NCBI RefSeq assembly: GCF_008831285.2
Contig: NC_045138.2
Coordinates: 9,577,205 to 9,641,204 of the forward strand
Reading direction: 5' to 3'
Length of the DNA stretch: 64,000 nucleotides
Source: Nymphaea colorata
Lineage: Eukaryota > Streptophyta > Magnoliopsida > Nymphaeales > Nymphaeaceae
The position numbers and the translations under genes were made by a program. A model generated the notes under the pieces. It was not told where the DNA came from and did no database searches. It saw only the letters and a program-made list of their open reading frames with translations. Positions 22,881-34,078 of this stretch are shown in pieces (position 1 is the stretch's first letter; each line of letters opens with the position of its first letter).

Positions 22881-23010
22881 CTAAGAATCACAGGCATGCA
22901 TTGTTCATCTCCCTGAGTTTTCGTAAGCCCACCCCTCCCTCATTCTTTGGGAGACATAATTGGTCCCATGTGTTCTTGATGGAACCCCAGTAGGGACTCG
23001 GCGAGATGGC
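22881..23010 (-). pseudogene. LINE reverse-transcriptase remnant, 5' part
   Basis: On the minus strand this gives IKNTWDQLCLPKNEGGVGLR and then KLREMNNACL, the conserved plant LINE block that precedes the AWR motif. That AWR motif is found on the other side of the Copia element at 20325. Removing the Copia element and one CTAAG copy makes the frame continuous across the junction. This confirms that the LINE was the target. 23011-23383 shows nothing I can identify. Confidence 0.65.
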
Positions 23011-23383
23011 TCGTGATACCTCACAAGTTGCAAGCTATACAAAATTTCGTCCAACTGAACAACAACTAGGTTAAATAACACCATGAGACGAGGTACAATA
23101 AGGGGTTAACCCATCCAAAATCAGTCAGCTGACTACATAATACAAATGAATATGGTCATACAAATGAATAAGGTCGTACAAGTACGTCCAATACAATAAA
23201 CCTATCAGCTTTTGCCAAACCATACATACAATTCCTATACGAACAAACCACACCCACACTCTAGAACGGCTACTCAAAGGGGTAAGACCCTAGACTCAAC
23301 CTCTAAGTCGAAGAGTCTTCGACCAATTTCATGAACTCAATAGCGATATTAGTGTACTTATTAATGTATAAAACTCTAATTTC

Positions 23384-23698
23384 TTGAGTTCAAGTGATAG
23401 GAATCCTATGAATGGTGAAATTACATTCTATGGATTTGTCATAGACATTGTAAATGTCACTTACAATGGGATTCTGGTGTTGGTTCTATTCAACGGTAAA
23501 TGGTATGATGTGCTTAGTTCATGTAGTTGTGGCATTGAACAAGATGAATTTGGATTCATATGCATAAACATCAACTTCAGATGTATTAAAGATTGCCTTT
23601 TTATCTTAACATCACAAGTGCAACAAGTTTTTTACTTAGAAGACTCAATAAAAAATGATCAGGATTTTGTTATTAAAACAAACATGAGATATGTATGA
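23384..23698 (+). pseudogene. CACTA transposase C-terminal domain fragment (DUF4216-like)
   Basis: The 104-codon open stretch includes NPMNGEITFYGFVIDIVN, LVLFNGKWYDV, DEFGFICINI and SQVQQVFYLEDS. These are the GEITYYG, VVLFKCDW, DEFGF and ASQVxQVFYV blocks of the domain that follows the transposase core in plant CACTA elements. A stop follows and weaker similarity continues out of frame. The catalytic core upstream is missing, so it cannot act. Confidence 0.7.
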
Positions 23699-25289
23699 CA
23701 TTTTGAGGAGAAACATTGTGACAATAATAATGATTGTGATATAGATCTATGTCTAAATAATGTGTCAGTTGTTGATTCTTATAATGTCGTTGATAATTTG
23801 ACTTGAGTTTGGGATGATGGACAAAATTTGTGGTTAATCATTCTTACAAAGATAGTTGGCATGAATTACACATATATTATCGTTTGCAAAATTAATTCAT
23901 TATAGTAGCTACATGTTTTTCCGTGCATTGACATGACAACCTTTTATGTCAATTTGCATTCATAAATGATGCCATTATTATTCTACACTTGTTCTTATGT
24001 ATATTCATTTATTATATGACAAAATATTCTTTTGTTAGATGACTTATCAACAATAGTATATACTATCAACGTATGAGAGCATAAAAGATAAGACATTAAT
24101 GTTATTCAAATACTAATATTTTCAATCACTAAAGATTAATTTATATTTTGATTTGATTTGTTTATAGTATCCCAACCAAGAAACACATGGAGATTGACTC
24201 AATCTCTTGCCACTGCAAATTTGAAACATAGTTATAAGTATAAACTACGTGTGGACATTGTTAGATAGCCAATCAGTAGTGAAAAACAATATTTGACAAT
24301 GTATATTAGAACGCCAACCCGAGAGACCTAGAATGCACACTATTGATTTTTCTACAGGTGGTCAGAATTGCCCATTCATAAATGTGCACATGTTATTATT
24401 GTCTTCTACTTAAAATTTAATAATTGAATGTTACATATCATTTGTTTGCACTTATACCTTGTTCGATATATTACTTTGTTCTGTGTGCTCAAAACATAGA
24501 AGTTTGATATTCATAATGAACATAAGTTGACCACACACAAGTGAACAATATAGAAATATGCATGTCTCTTCATGGTATGAATTGATGAACTTTACACAAA
24601 TGCTTACAAACTTTTGAAGCTTGTAAAGCACAACTTGCTAAGCACAAGATTCCATATAATCGGTTGGAATCTATGGTGAAGCAATTTATTGAAGATCAGC
24701 AAAATATATGTATTTTATAAATTCGGTGGGAATTAATTTGTATTATAAATCTTAGTATAAGTGTATGTAATATTTTATATAATATAACAACTCACAAGAA
24801 GTTAGTGAAAAAGATACTTAAAACCATATGCAACTGCAGTACCAACTTACCACACGTATAGAAAGCTTCACATGATTTAAAGCAAATAAGGTAAATTATA
24901 ATTTAACATCATTTTGAATTTATATTTGAATAATATTTAACTATACATAATCAAATATCCAATTTGATACATTCCTTTGTACAGTTTGTTGAAGATGGAC
25001 CTGAGTCTTTACATAGTGAAGTTTTTATTGCTACTTGAAGTAGCACTAATGCAAACTACTTGAACCTTGAAACTATGTATTAAGTATTGTATACATGTAT
25101 TATTCACACAAGAGTATATATGTTACTTGTGTACATATAATGCATTAAGAAAAGGTAAAAGAAAAGATAGCTACTTTTCCTTCGGGAGCATCTGATTCAC
25201 AGGTAGTGGTGATGTGATACTTTATGTTATAAGAGAAAATAGACATGGTCGGATGTGTATAATGGGAATACTAGGTGTGCAACTTTCAT

Positions 25290-25551
25290 AGTTTTTTAAT
25301 GAAATCACAAGCAAAAGTCAACTTGAAGCACAAAATACAACATTAACAAGTCAGTGCCCTACACAAAAAGCAATTGTACTTGAGGAGGGATGCGATGAGC
25401 TCAAAGGAACATGTGTGAGAGTACCTACGCTGAAGGCAACTTGTGCTAGAATCCCTGAGGTAGACTCTAAATGTGCAAGGGTAGATATGCTCGAAGATTG
25501 TATAAATCAAATCATGGCTTTGCTTGAAAGATCTTCAGTTAAAATTTAAAT
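25290..25551 (+). pseudogene. Ptta/TNP1-like coiled-coil tail
   Basis: One frame reads without interruption as SQLEAQNTTLTSQC, then LKGTCVRVPTLKATCARIPE, then DMLEDCINQIMALLERSS, and stops at about 25549. Leu and Ile recur at heptad spacing, and the position, between the transposase fragment and the CACTA right end, fits the C-terminus of the second En/Spm-type gene. The family assignment is inferred from context. Confidence 0.4.
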
Positions 25552-26270
25552 TGCATTATATGTTAAATTATAACATTTCTTGTAACATATTTTTCCTCTT
25601 CTATGCTAGGTTATTGGTACTTCTCAATTTCCACCATTAATACATGTAGAACGAAGTTGAAATCTTGATTCTTGGACTTAGTTTTATGTAGTGAATGAGA
25701 TATACAAGTATCATCTTACTATGGAAGATAGACTATATATATCAAAAACTGTGTTGAACTTATTTCAGTTTTCATGTATTTGTATTAACATACTTGTTAT
25801 TGAAGAAAACAGCAAATGCTAAAGTGATTTCATAATTTCATTGGTATGTTAACCAAGAATATGTTCTATGTAATACATTAATTGTGGCTTTGTTCTATAA
25901 TCTATTGATTGCAGGGCTTTATTGGATTCCGTTATTTGGGTGGTATATAATAAAAATAATATAAAAATATTACAAATTTTTACTAATGTGGGAGGCCCAT
26001 CAGTAAAACAAATCATTACTAACATGCCAAATTACTAATGTGCCAAACACATTAATGTAACAAGAATTTTACTGACGTAGAAGAGTCCATTAATAAAAGG
26101 CTGGAGTTTACTACCGATAATTCTCCATTAGTAGAACTAAAATACTTGACTGACGGTAAGCTACGTCAGCAAACCAACGAATACATTGGCATCCAGATTT
26201 GTCAGTATAAGTCGACAAATATTGGCAATTCTTCTAGACCGTTAGTGAAACCTTCAGTAACACCATCCAT

Positions 26271-26443
26271 ATTGACAGGGGCGAAAGGGGGGGGACCCGC
26301 TTGGGCCATGGCTCGGGTGAGTGCAGAAAAAAAATATATATTAAAAAAATCAACTTTTTTTAGTTTGACTCAATCCGTCACTCTTCTTGGTCCAACCTGC
26401 GGACCGTTTGGCCCGCCCCTGAAAAAAATTCTGGCTCCGCCCT
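26271..26443 (-). mobile_element. GGCGGAGCC-type MITE, copy 1
   Basis: On the minus strand it starts GGGCGGAGCCAGAATTTTTT and continues with CAGGGGCGGGCCAAACGGTC. This matches the element at 39685-39886. It sits within the CACTA subterminal region. Confidence 0.55.
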
Positions 26444-26528
26444 GCATACTAATAAATTTCATAAACCATTAGTAATACATTTCCGCCCTGCATACTAATA
26501 AATTTCATAAACCATTAGTAATACATTT
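26437..26528. repeat. 46-bp perfect tandem duplication
   Basis: The unit from CCGCCCTGCATACTAATAAA to AATACATTT occurs twice, at 26437-26482 and 26483-26528, with no mismatch that I can see. It begins inside the inverted end of the small MITE and runs into CACTA subterminal sequence. 26594-27132 contains no recognisable gene. Confidence 0.95.
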
Positions 26529-27132
26529 ACTGATGTTTCAAGTAGTTTTACTAATGTTTTTTCATGTCAATAAAACTACATTTTTTTGTAGTGCATCCAA
26601 TTGGAACCCAATATGTTGACATATGTACTTATTTCTACATATTATTGATTGAAACCTTTTAACTGAACACATGCTTAGAATATTGAAACTAGACAACTAC
26701 ATTTAGTTTATATTATGTAAAAAAAAAAATCATTGCGTAGCCTCCATGCTCTACCATGCTCTAAAGCAATAATGCCAACATAGCAAAATTTGATGAATAA
26801 CACAGTCAAGTATTTTTTTTTAAATGCATGTATTATAAACTTATGGTCCTTCGGAAAATCACAATCCATTTTGTTTTTCGGTAATGAAGGTAAAACAACT
26901 GTAATTGAGCTTGCGGATAAGGGCAGAGCCCAATGAAGTTATATGATGAACAAACTTTGCTTGATATCATGTCCCAATATGACATAGGGGAAAAAGTCTC
27001 TCGGGGGGTTTGATGCTGCAGATGGGTAGAACAAAATTAAGTCTGAGCGTAACAATAAGAAACATGTAAACTATGAAAATAAGTAATCATCAACCTAAAA
27101 ATAGATTTCAATCGACTTTGAGGAAGATCTAT

Positions 27133-27240
27133 CACTACCTAAAAAGCGGCCTATACCGGTGCTTAATATACCGGTGAAATAGGTAACGGTGATATTCGCG
27201 CCGTAATTTTGTATACCGGTGTTGGCTTCACCGGTATAGA
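27133..27240 (+). mobile_element. CACTA-type 5' terminus with subterminal hairpin
   Basis: CACTACCTAAAAAGCGGCC starts at 27133 and is followed by repeats of TATACCGGTG at 27152, 27167 and 27212. The last one forms a perfect 10-bp inverted repeat with CACCGGTATA at 27229-27238 across a 7-nt loop. A CACTA start plus clustered short subterminal repeats in both orientations is the En/Spm terminal design. No matching 3' terminus was found downstream. Confidence 0.55.
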
Positions 27241-27350
27241 TCATCACGCCCAAACTTTCACCTTTCTTCCCCCCGGGTTTTTTCTTTCCCAACTTTCTTC
27301 TCTGTCCTCCCCTATAGTATTTTCCCAAAACCGCGTCGACTCTCTCCTCC

Positions 27351-27688
27351 ATGGCCGCCCTCTTCGGCATCAAGTCCGACTTCTCCCCCCTCGAGCCGAT
27401 TACCCTACCGCTCAGCACCTCCAAGCACTACAACATCACTGCCGGCCAGGCGGTCCGCGTCCCCAACATCTGCAGCTGTGCCATGGCAGTGGATCCCGCT
27501 CCCTTGCAGCTGCGACCAAGGGGAAGCCTTCCCGATTGAACACCATGCCCACGTTGTGGCGATGGGCATGGACCTAACCGGAATCGCCGCCCAGTTTGAG
27601 ACTACCCAAACGAAGCTCATGGCTCTCAACGGCACATCCGGCCCCACCACCCTCGAGGCAGGCCAGGTGCTCGACATCTCCCTCCGAG
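27351..27688 (+). pseudogene. LysM GPI-anchored receptor-like (LYP/LYM type) gene fragment
   Basis: From the ATG at 27351 one frame gives ALFGIKSDFSPLEPI, LPLSTSKHYNITAGQAVRVP and a Cys-x-Cys pair (NICSC), as in the first LysM-region block of plant LYM/LYP proteins. At about 27485 the similarity jumps to the +1 frame: WIPLPCSCDQ, then AHVVAMGMDLTGIAAQFETT, LMALNGTSGP and LEAGQVLDISLR, which is the block ending the second LysM region. The segment between these blocks in the family is absent, so the copy carries an internal deletion and a frame change. A splice donor (CGAG|GTGAGC) ends it at 27688. No signal peptide or later exons were found. Intact relatives bind chitin or peptidoglycan fragments at the cell surface. 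This copy looks non-functional. Confidence 0.65.
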
Positions 27689-28611
27689 GTGAGCCCTCTC
27701 GTCATCGCTCCTCACTCCCTTCTTCACGCATGCACGCCTTTGTCTTTTCTTGCTTCAAGGTTTCGATTGAGCCTTCTCCTCATCGCACAAAAGAGGGATT
27801 AGGTTTGAGATGGGGAAGTAGAATTTACATACATATTTCTTCTTAATGGAGTAAACTTCATGCTCAGCCTGTCGTTTCTTGAACTGTCTGCTGGTTGCAA
27901 AGGGAATAGAGAAGCTGTCTACGCTCTGCAACTCGTAGCAGCCTAGAGCACGACGAGATTACTTGCTATGATTATGAAGAGCATCTGTAGAATAAGCATG
28001 GACAACTGCGTGCTATTTAATCTTGTTTACTTTATGTTTTTCATTTTCTCACATCCTCCATATGTTTTCCACGTCTCTAGGCCAGGGAAACTCGTTATTA
28101 TAGGTAGGATGTCCCTGGCCATCAGACAATTTGCAAAAGTACTGGTTCATTACATAGCAGTGAAGAAAGAAATAAGTCATGCAGCTAGGAGGAGAATAAT
28201 GTCACTGAAATTCTCAAATAAACTTTTATTTGGTTTGATGAACAACGTAGGTCAATGCTGCACCACCCATTGTCTTTATATTTTTCTTGATGTTCATGTA
28301 TGAACCACCTTTTAATCTTATTTATAATTTTATCATGATCTGAAAACAAGAAAAAATGAGTGCTGTCATTTGGTTATAGTGTTGCAAAATTAAATTCCAA
28401 GAATTCTTGCAGAGAAATAACATGGATGCAAGCTTTTGAGCTGTGTGGCGTATTTATGTCTTTCATTATCTTGTTTTGATGTTTCCAGGCATCCATATTT
28501 GTCAAATTCATAGCTGCTTCCTGCATGTCATTTATGGTGCTAATAAGTGTCATGTTTTTTGCCGTGTGACCTATTTGAATTAAAGTATTTGCTTGTTTGC
28601 TTTTAAAACAG
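27689..28611. other. No gene seen
   Basis: The start may be the first intron of the LysM gene fragment. I found no second LysM-gene exon and nothing else supportable. Confidence 0.4.
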
Positions 28612-31199
28612 TAGGGGATCCTGAGTTTCGTAGCCAGCAGAATGTGAACATTGAAAATCTACAGTCAAGTCTTTGCTTCTAGGAAGGTGTGGATGGCTTC
28701 CTCTATTCATAAAGATGAAGAAGCAGGTAACTGACATTATTGAGAGTCTTCCCACTGTCTTCCTGACGGACACCTCCCTGCCTGAATATAATGTTTCCAA
28801 AATAGTCTCTGCTTTCTGCTCTTCTGCAGTTCAGTTTCGTTTACTTAACCATAGGAAACTTGTCAGTCATGATTAATTGTGCCTTTTGATGCGACATATA
28901 GTGCCCGTAAAATGGCTATGTTTCTGTGGAAGAACCTTTCAGTGATGATTCAACTATATTCCCTTACGGGTAAAACGGCACTAGATAAAACATTTGACAA
29001 TCAATAAAAATCTCATGGTTGAAACAGTTCCCTACTGGAAAGACATATTTGAACTGTTGAAAGAAAAGGTAGGGACATTCTCCAAAATGCAATTTCTTTT
29101 GCAAATCCAGTGGTAAGTCAAGAACTATATCTTAATAAGATCCTTCTATAGTTCTATTAGTACTAGGTCCAGCAATGGAAGGAAAAACTTATTGGTTTTG
29201 CTAGCTATGTTGTAATATTTTGAAGTCCGTTATATGATTTATCTAGGGTCTAACAATTAGAAAATGCAGTTACCTTATGGATACCCAGGAACTAGCAAAA
29301 ACATATGCAAGTTTGCTTACTATTATTGTTCCTCGACATCCACAGCAAGGACATCAGATAACTGAAGTAAGCTCTGGTGTATTGTTGATAGATCTTTTAT
29401 CTTCCATTGTTGGCATGGTTTATAGATTGTTATCTTGCCCAATAATTCTGAAGGTTAGGTGTAGATGCACTACCCATTGGAAGGCCATATTTGTCCAACA
29501 TCCCCTCCCAAGCTGAGCCTAGAATCTTTATCTTTCAAAACCATGTGAGTCTACAGTTGCTGAGCCAAGCGTAGGTCAATTTAAACCATTGTTTCTTGGC
29601 CTTAACTGTTGATTGGCAGGCTTGATCTTGTTTGCCCGAGGTGGCTGGCCTGTCATATGTTTTATTTTTTTGTTTTCTGTTCTACTGTTTCCCTACAACT
29701 TTTGTGCTTGTATAAGGAAATAGTCTAAATGCTAGTTGTTGATAACATTCTCAGCATACTTCTTTAAGGTTCACATTCTATTCTGCAAATTAGCAATATG
29801 CATGTAAATTTCTGCTAAATGGCAGGCAGGCCCTTATGGACCACTCGGCTTAGTTTTTTCACCTAATTTCCAAATGATGCTATAACATTTTCTATTTTGA
29901 AACAAGTAGGGAATTAGATGTAATATTTTGAATACTTCTTGGCAAATTTTCTTTCTTTTGGTTATCCATTATCCATTCCCTTATCAGAGTTCTTCTAAAT
30001 TGAGTGCTTCAGTTTCCTGTTCTATTTTGTCCTTCTAGGCATCTCACAACTAACACTGCCTTTGCCAATCGTGTATGAGCGAGAGATTCATGACCTACTT
30101 CTTAAAAGTGATACAGTAATGAGCAGAGAAAAGTCCCCAAGTATTGAATAATCGGAAACTAGCTGCATCTGTGCTATTTGGCATTTCTCATTTGCAATTA
30201 TATTATAGTTTTTTTCCTTTTCCTGAGAATTGTTAGTCAATTTCTAATTAGAAGAGTTCCAGTTGTGATCAGTCTTTTAAGGATGGTTGCTATGTGCTTT
30301 GGTTAAGGTATTTCTTCTGTCTCTTCACCTCTTCCATTTTTCCTTTGCAATAGAAGCATCGTATTGAGTAGGATTGAATTGCAATGTAGGATATTCCTTT
30401 ATGTGCAATATCACGAACATCTCAGGTCAGCAGTCACTTTAGTTGCCATGGGGTAGCTCTTTTTCCCCCTGAACTCGGCTAGTTCATGCTTCATATTCTA
30501 GTCTTCTGATCTCTAGGAATGTCAGGTAAGAAAATCTGCTAGTGTTGCGATTGGCAGCATGATAACAAGCCAATGGTGTCTACTGCCTTCAATTTTTTTC
30601 TTTCTGACATTTTCTTTGCACCAATTCATTTGGATTTTTCATGTTCTTGTGATAACAAGCTCATGTTCTATAGAAAATCTGGTTTTTACCATGTTACCCA
30701 AACACTAAAACCAGGTTTTCAAAACTCTTTAAAAAAATGGACAACCAGGTTCTGATGAAAACCTGAAGGGGTGTATCCAAACAAGGCCTACATACCTACC
30801 GCTTCAAATATAGAAAATTGGGATTAAAGGGTACTTCCCCAAACGATATGGGTTTCTGGATTTTTTGGGCTGCAATTTTACTGAAAGTCATCAAATAAGG
30901 CTCCTTCTACTCAAATGACCTACAAAACACAACACAAAATAAGAACAAACCAGATGAAGGCAAAGTGTCCTTGACAAACACAAGTAAGGCCCTTCCAGGA
31001 GCAAGATGAAGCCAGACACTCAAGACAATAAATTGCTCGAAGGCCATATCGCATGGGACCAAATACCTGTCAAAAGCATAATACAGGATTAAGGTGTTTC
31101 ATTTTCCATGTACCTTTTACAGCATAAATGTAGATCATGTTAATTTCTTTTCACTACATTTTCATCTTTTTCCTGTTCATATTCTTTAAATGAAACACA

Positions 31200-31255
<56 letters not shown>

Positions 31256-32455
31256 CTTGCATATAACTTAAATTGTGAAGATGGTGCTTCCTTCAGTGGA
31301 CTGGTGGAAGAGGACGAATATACCTCTCACATGATGAGCTCACAGGTGCCTGTTTCTGAGCTGCAGTATCCTAAGAAGGTACTTTCTACGTCTGGAAAGG
31401 TACATGTTACTGCTTTATCCTCTTGAGTTCAGACATTTTCTTCTTTGTACCTATGAAGCTAGCATGCCTAGAGGTGGATTGCTCTTGATCTAACCCGTAG
31501 CTGACACATACACCAGAAATAAAGATTTGAAAGTTATTCTGCAGAATCATGTAAGCACCAACCTTGCCCAAGTTGTCTCCAAGGTAGCCTCAAGGCAAAG
31601 GAAAAGCACCAAGGGACTGTGTTCCATGTCATTTTCTGATCAAGTAATTGTGTGCCCTTATCAATGTTAAGCAATTGGCCAGTTGAAAGTGAAGAAACAT
31701 ACTTCAAGGTCACTGGCGCAATAATTTCTAGGGCATCCACCTGAAAACTGGACAGTTCTCTAAGAAGATGTGCTCAGCTTTCTTACTATTCAGCAGAGGA
31801 GTTTATCTGGCAGCTGAATGAGCAGTAGCTTGTTATATAGAACACGTTCAAAAAATGTTATGTTTCGCTCAGTCTTCAAACTGAGTGAAATCAACATCAA
31901 ATTTATTCTAGTTTTGGATTTGGTGTATAGTGTTAAACAAAATCACTAATGAATATATACTTGATCAGGAGCTATTCCAAGGCTGATTCTGAAGGCTGTG
32001 GATGTCCTCAGTCCTGGGGTTTTTACTACACATGCCAGCCATCTGCAGAACTCCACGGTCCACCATGCCTTCTTATCTCCATGTTCTGTTTCCCTTATTG
32101 TAAAACAAACTAAAATGCAGTGTACTTCATCATTTGGGCAATCTTAATTGTAACGACCTTTTAGTGTGTTGGAAAATTTCCATTTTGTGATTGCAGAAGT
32201 ATAGGCTGCATTTGAAAAAACAATGGGAATGTAGAATATCTGCCACTCTTTCTATGCAAAATCAGCATTTTAAAGACAGGCACATTGAGCTCACCTTATT
32301 ACCAGGCAGTGACCCAAGCACCCTAGTCGCACTCCCCCTTCAACAATGAGTTAGTTAATGAGAAGTTGCATCAGAGTAATGGCCATCTGTTTGATAGGAA
32401 GCCTTTTGCATCCAATGGATCAAGTCAAAATGGATTTTCGATTGTGGGCCTCAAG
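28612..32455 (+). CDS. Candidate exons of an unidentified plant gene (partial model)
   Basis: Several short splice-bounded open stretches lie on the plus strand. One begins after AAAACAG near 28612 (GDPEFRSQQNVNIENLQS). Another, 28682-28727, lies between TTCTAG and GTAACT. A third, 31297-31378, lies between CTTCAG and GTACTT and reads GLVEEDEYTSHMMSSQVPVS, ending ELQYPKK. A fourth, 32351-32455, follows AATGAG and ends before GTAGTA; it reads LVNEKLHQSNGHLFDRKPFA and ends NGFSIVGLK. The last two are in matching phase. The compositions look like real protein (Ser/Asn-rich linker). I do not recognise a family, exons may be missing, and a pseudogene cannot be excluded. The intervening DNA holds no other gene that I can support. 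Confidence 0.3.
31203..31250. repeat. (TA)n microsatellite
   Basis: About 48 bp of pure alternating AT, 46 bp upstream of a candidate exon at 31297. Confidence 0.95.
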
Positions 32456-32844
32456 GTAGTATTTTATTTATGTATCCTTTGTCTTGACTGAAAATTGGAT
32501 TATACTGTTGGACCCTAGCTGTGATCTCTATTTACTATTTGGCTTACATGGCAAAGCGTGAACAGGGAATGAGGCTCAACTTGGTGCGTGATTATTAATT
32601 TTGTAGTTAGTTTCTATACATGTTGGTTTATAAACTATAAAATGTTTAGAACTCTCTGTTTCTTTACCTTCAGTTAATATATTTATTCGGTCATTTCTGG
32701 CAACACGTTATTTGTTTTCATATTTGATTAAATTTGTGCAGTTTTTTGTGTCAGTTATTTATAAAACTTTGAATTAAAAATGGTTTTTTGGCAATTGGCA
32801 TGCTCATCTCAATCTATGACAATGGAGATGAGTGAATATCATGT

Positions 32845-32920
32845 GTGAGAGGTCATCTGTGTGTCATCCTTGTGCAGGGGAGATGCTAATCGTTTTTGTG
32901 TTGTTCCAATTTTTTCGTTC
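32845..32920 (-). pseudogene. U6 snRNA pseudogene
   Basis: The minus strand carries the diagnostic U6 order: AATTGGAACAACAC (U6 AATTGGAACGATAC), then GATTAGCATCTCCCCTGCAC (U6 GATTAGCATGGCCCCTGCGC), then AAGGATGACAC. The invariant ACAGAGA box is altered to ACAAAAAC and the GGCCCC segment is mutated. The plant upstream sequence element and TATA box expected before a real U6 gene are not visible at 32940-33000. It is therefore most likely a retrocopy and not a spliceosomal gene. Confidence 0.75.
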
Positions 32921-33330
32921 TTCAAAAGAGACCATGTGTAAAAAGTAATGATACAATGTCAGGAAGCATTGTCAAAATGAATCTGTTAAAATTGAAAGAA
33001 ATGGTGAAATTATTATGTTGGATATTGGTACATTTACTAATAAAGCAAAAGGGAAGGATTGGTAGCTCTACCCGAGCATTTCCACAATAGATGGGTCCGT
33101 CGGGGATGGGAGAGGCACTGTGCCTCCCTCTTCCACCCGCAAGTTTCAAGAGAAGAAAAAAAAAAGGCCCACTAGAGCCACCAGATTGAAACAATCAAAA
33201 GGTTCTCGAGAGTCATGATAGAAACACGTGAATCTGAACCTTGGAGCCAGGGTTTTCATTCAATCACATCCATCCGATGTATTACATGGAACGAGCATGC
33301 ATTGTATGTATAAACGCTATTCCTTTTATT

Positions 33331-33879
33331 TGTTATAATCGTATTCTCCAAAAAGAATGCATCAACAACAATAAAAGAGACCAAACCAACATAAAACTGC
33401 TAAAAACGGAATCACAGGGCTGCGAGTATAAGATCGAGTTTTCAACACCGATATTGCAGCAATATACGCCAAGATATATGCTATATAATGCAGAAAACAA
33501 GAGACACCAATTTACGTGGAAAAACCCCCAATAATGGGGTAAAAAACCACGGAAAAGAAAAATATATATTTACACTTCAAAAAGGCAATACAATTATGTT
33601 GTTCTTCTTGCATGCAGAGGATAGCATAAATCATTCTCAAGAATGAATGCATAAGAAAACAAAAAAAAAAAGAAATCACGGTATGTTTTTCTTTTCTTTC
33701 CTTTTGTTTTCTTCACTTTCTTTCTCTACACTTGAACCCACACGGCTGCCCAAATCCACAACCTTGCTCTTCTTCCTCTTTCCTTCTTGTCTTCCTTCTC
33801 TTCTTTGTCTTCTTCTTTCCCTTCGCCTTGCTTGGTGTGAGCCATAAGGGAAGACCTCTCTCTCTTCAAAAGAGTAAAA

Positions 33880-33935
<56 letters not shown>

Positions 33936-34027
33936 GTAAGAGTGATGTAAATAGGGCACCATCGGGTGCCCTCCTTTTTCTTTTCACCCGGGTCGGGTCC
34001 TCACTTGAGGCTGGACCCAACCCAACA
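33331..34027 (-). repeat. 3' LTR of the Tork-like element
   Basis: 697 bp, with TGTT...AACA ends. It carries a 52-bp (GA)n tract at 33883-33934 and a 16-bp segment near 33995 that the partner LTR lacks. The adjoining purine tract (on the minus strand GATGGAGGGAGAGCT) at 34028-34042 marks the 3' side. Confidence 0.95.
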
Positions 34028-34078
34028 AGCTCTCCCTCCATCCTCAAGAGAAGGATTATACCTGCAAAATAAACAAAA

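Larger units (their letters stand above)
23384..26593 (+). mobile_element. Decayed CACTA (En/Spm) transposon, 5'-truncated
   Basis: Three signals define it. First, a transposase C-terminal fragment (DUF4216-like) lies at 23384-23698. Second, a coiled-coil-like tail of a Ptta/TNP1-type protein lies around 25290-25551. Third, a right terminus ends in TTTTTTTGTAGTG at 26593, whose reverse complement begins CACTACAAAAAAATG. The subterminal region (25930-26590) repeats ATTAGTAA and TTACTAATG motifs in both orientations, as CACTA subterminal repeats do. CAT at 26594-26596 may be the 3-bp target copy. The left terminus was not found. Confidence 0.65.

Noticed and set aside
33676-34047. Open frames of 70-120 codons in the LTR of the Copia element
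   Set aside because: They run through (GA)n and CT-rich LTR sequence, giving Ser-Leu or Arg-Glu repeats. The same artefact occurs in the partner LTR.
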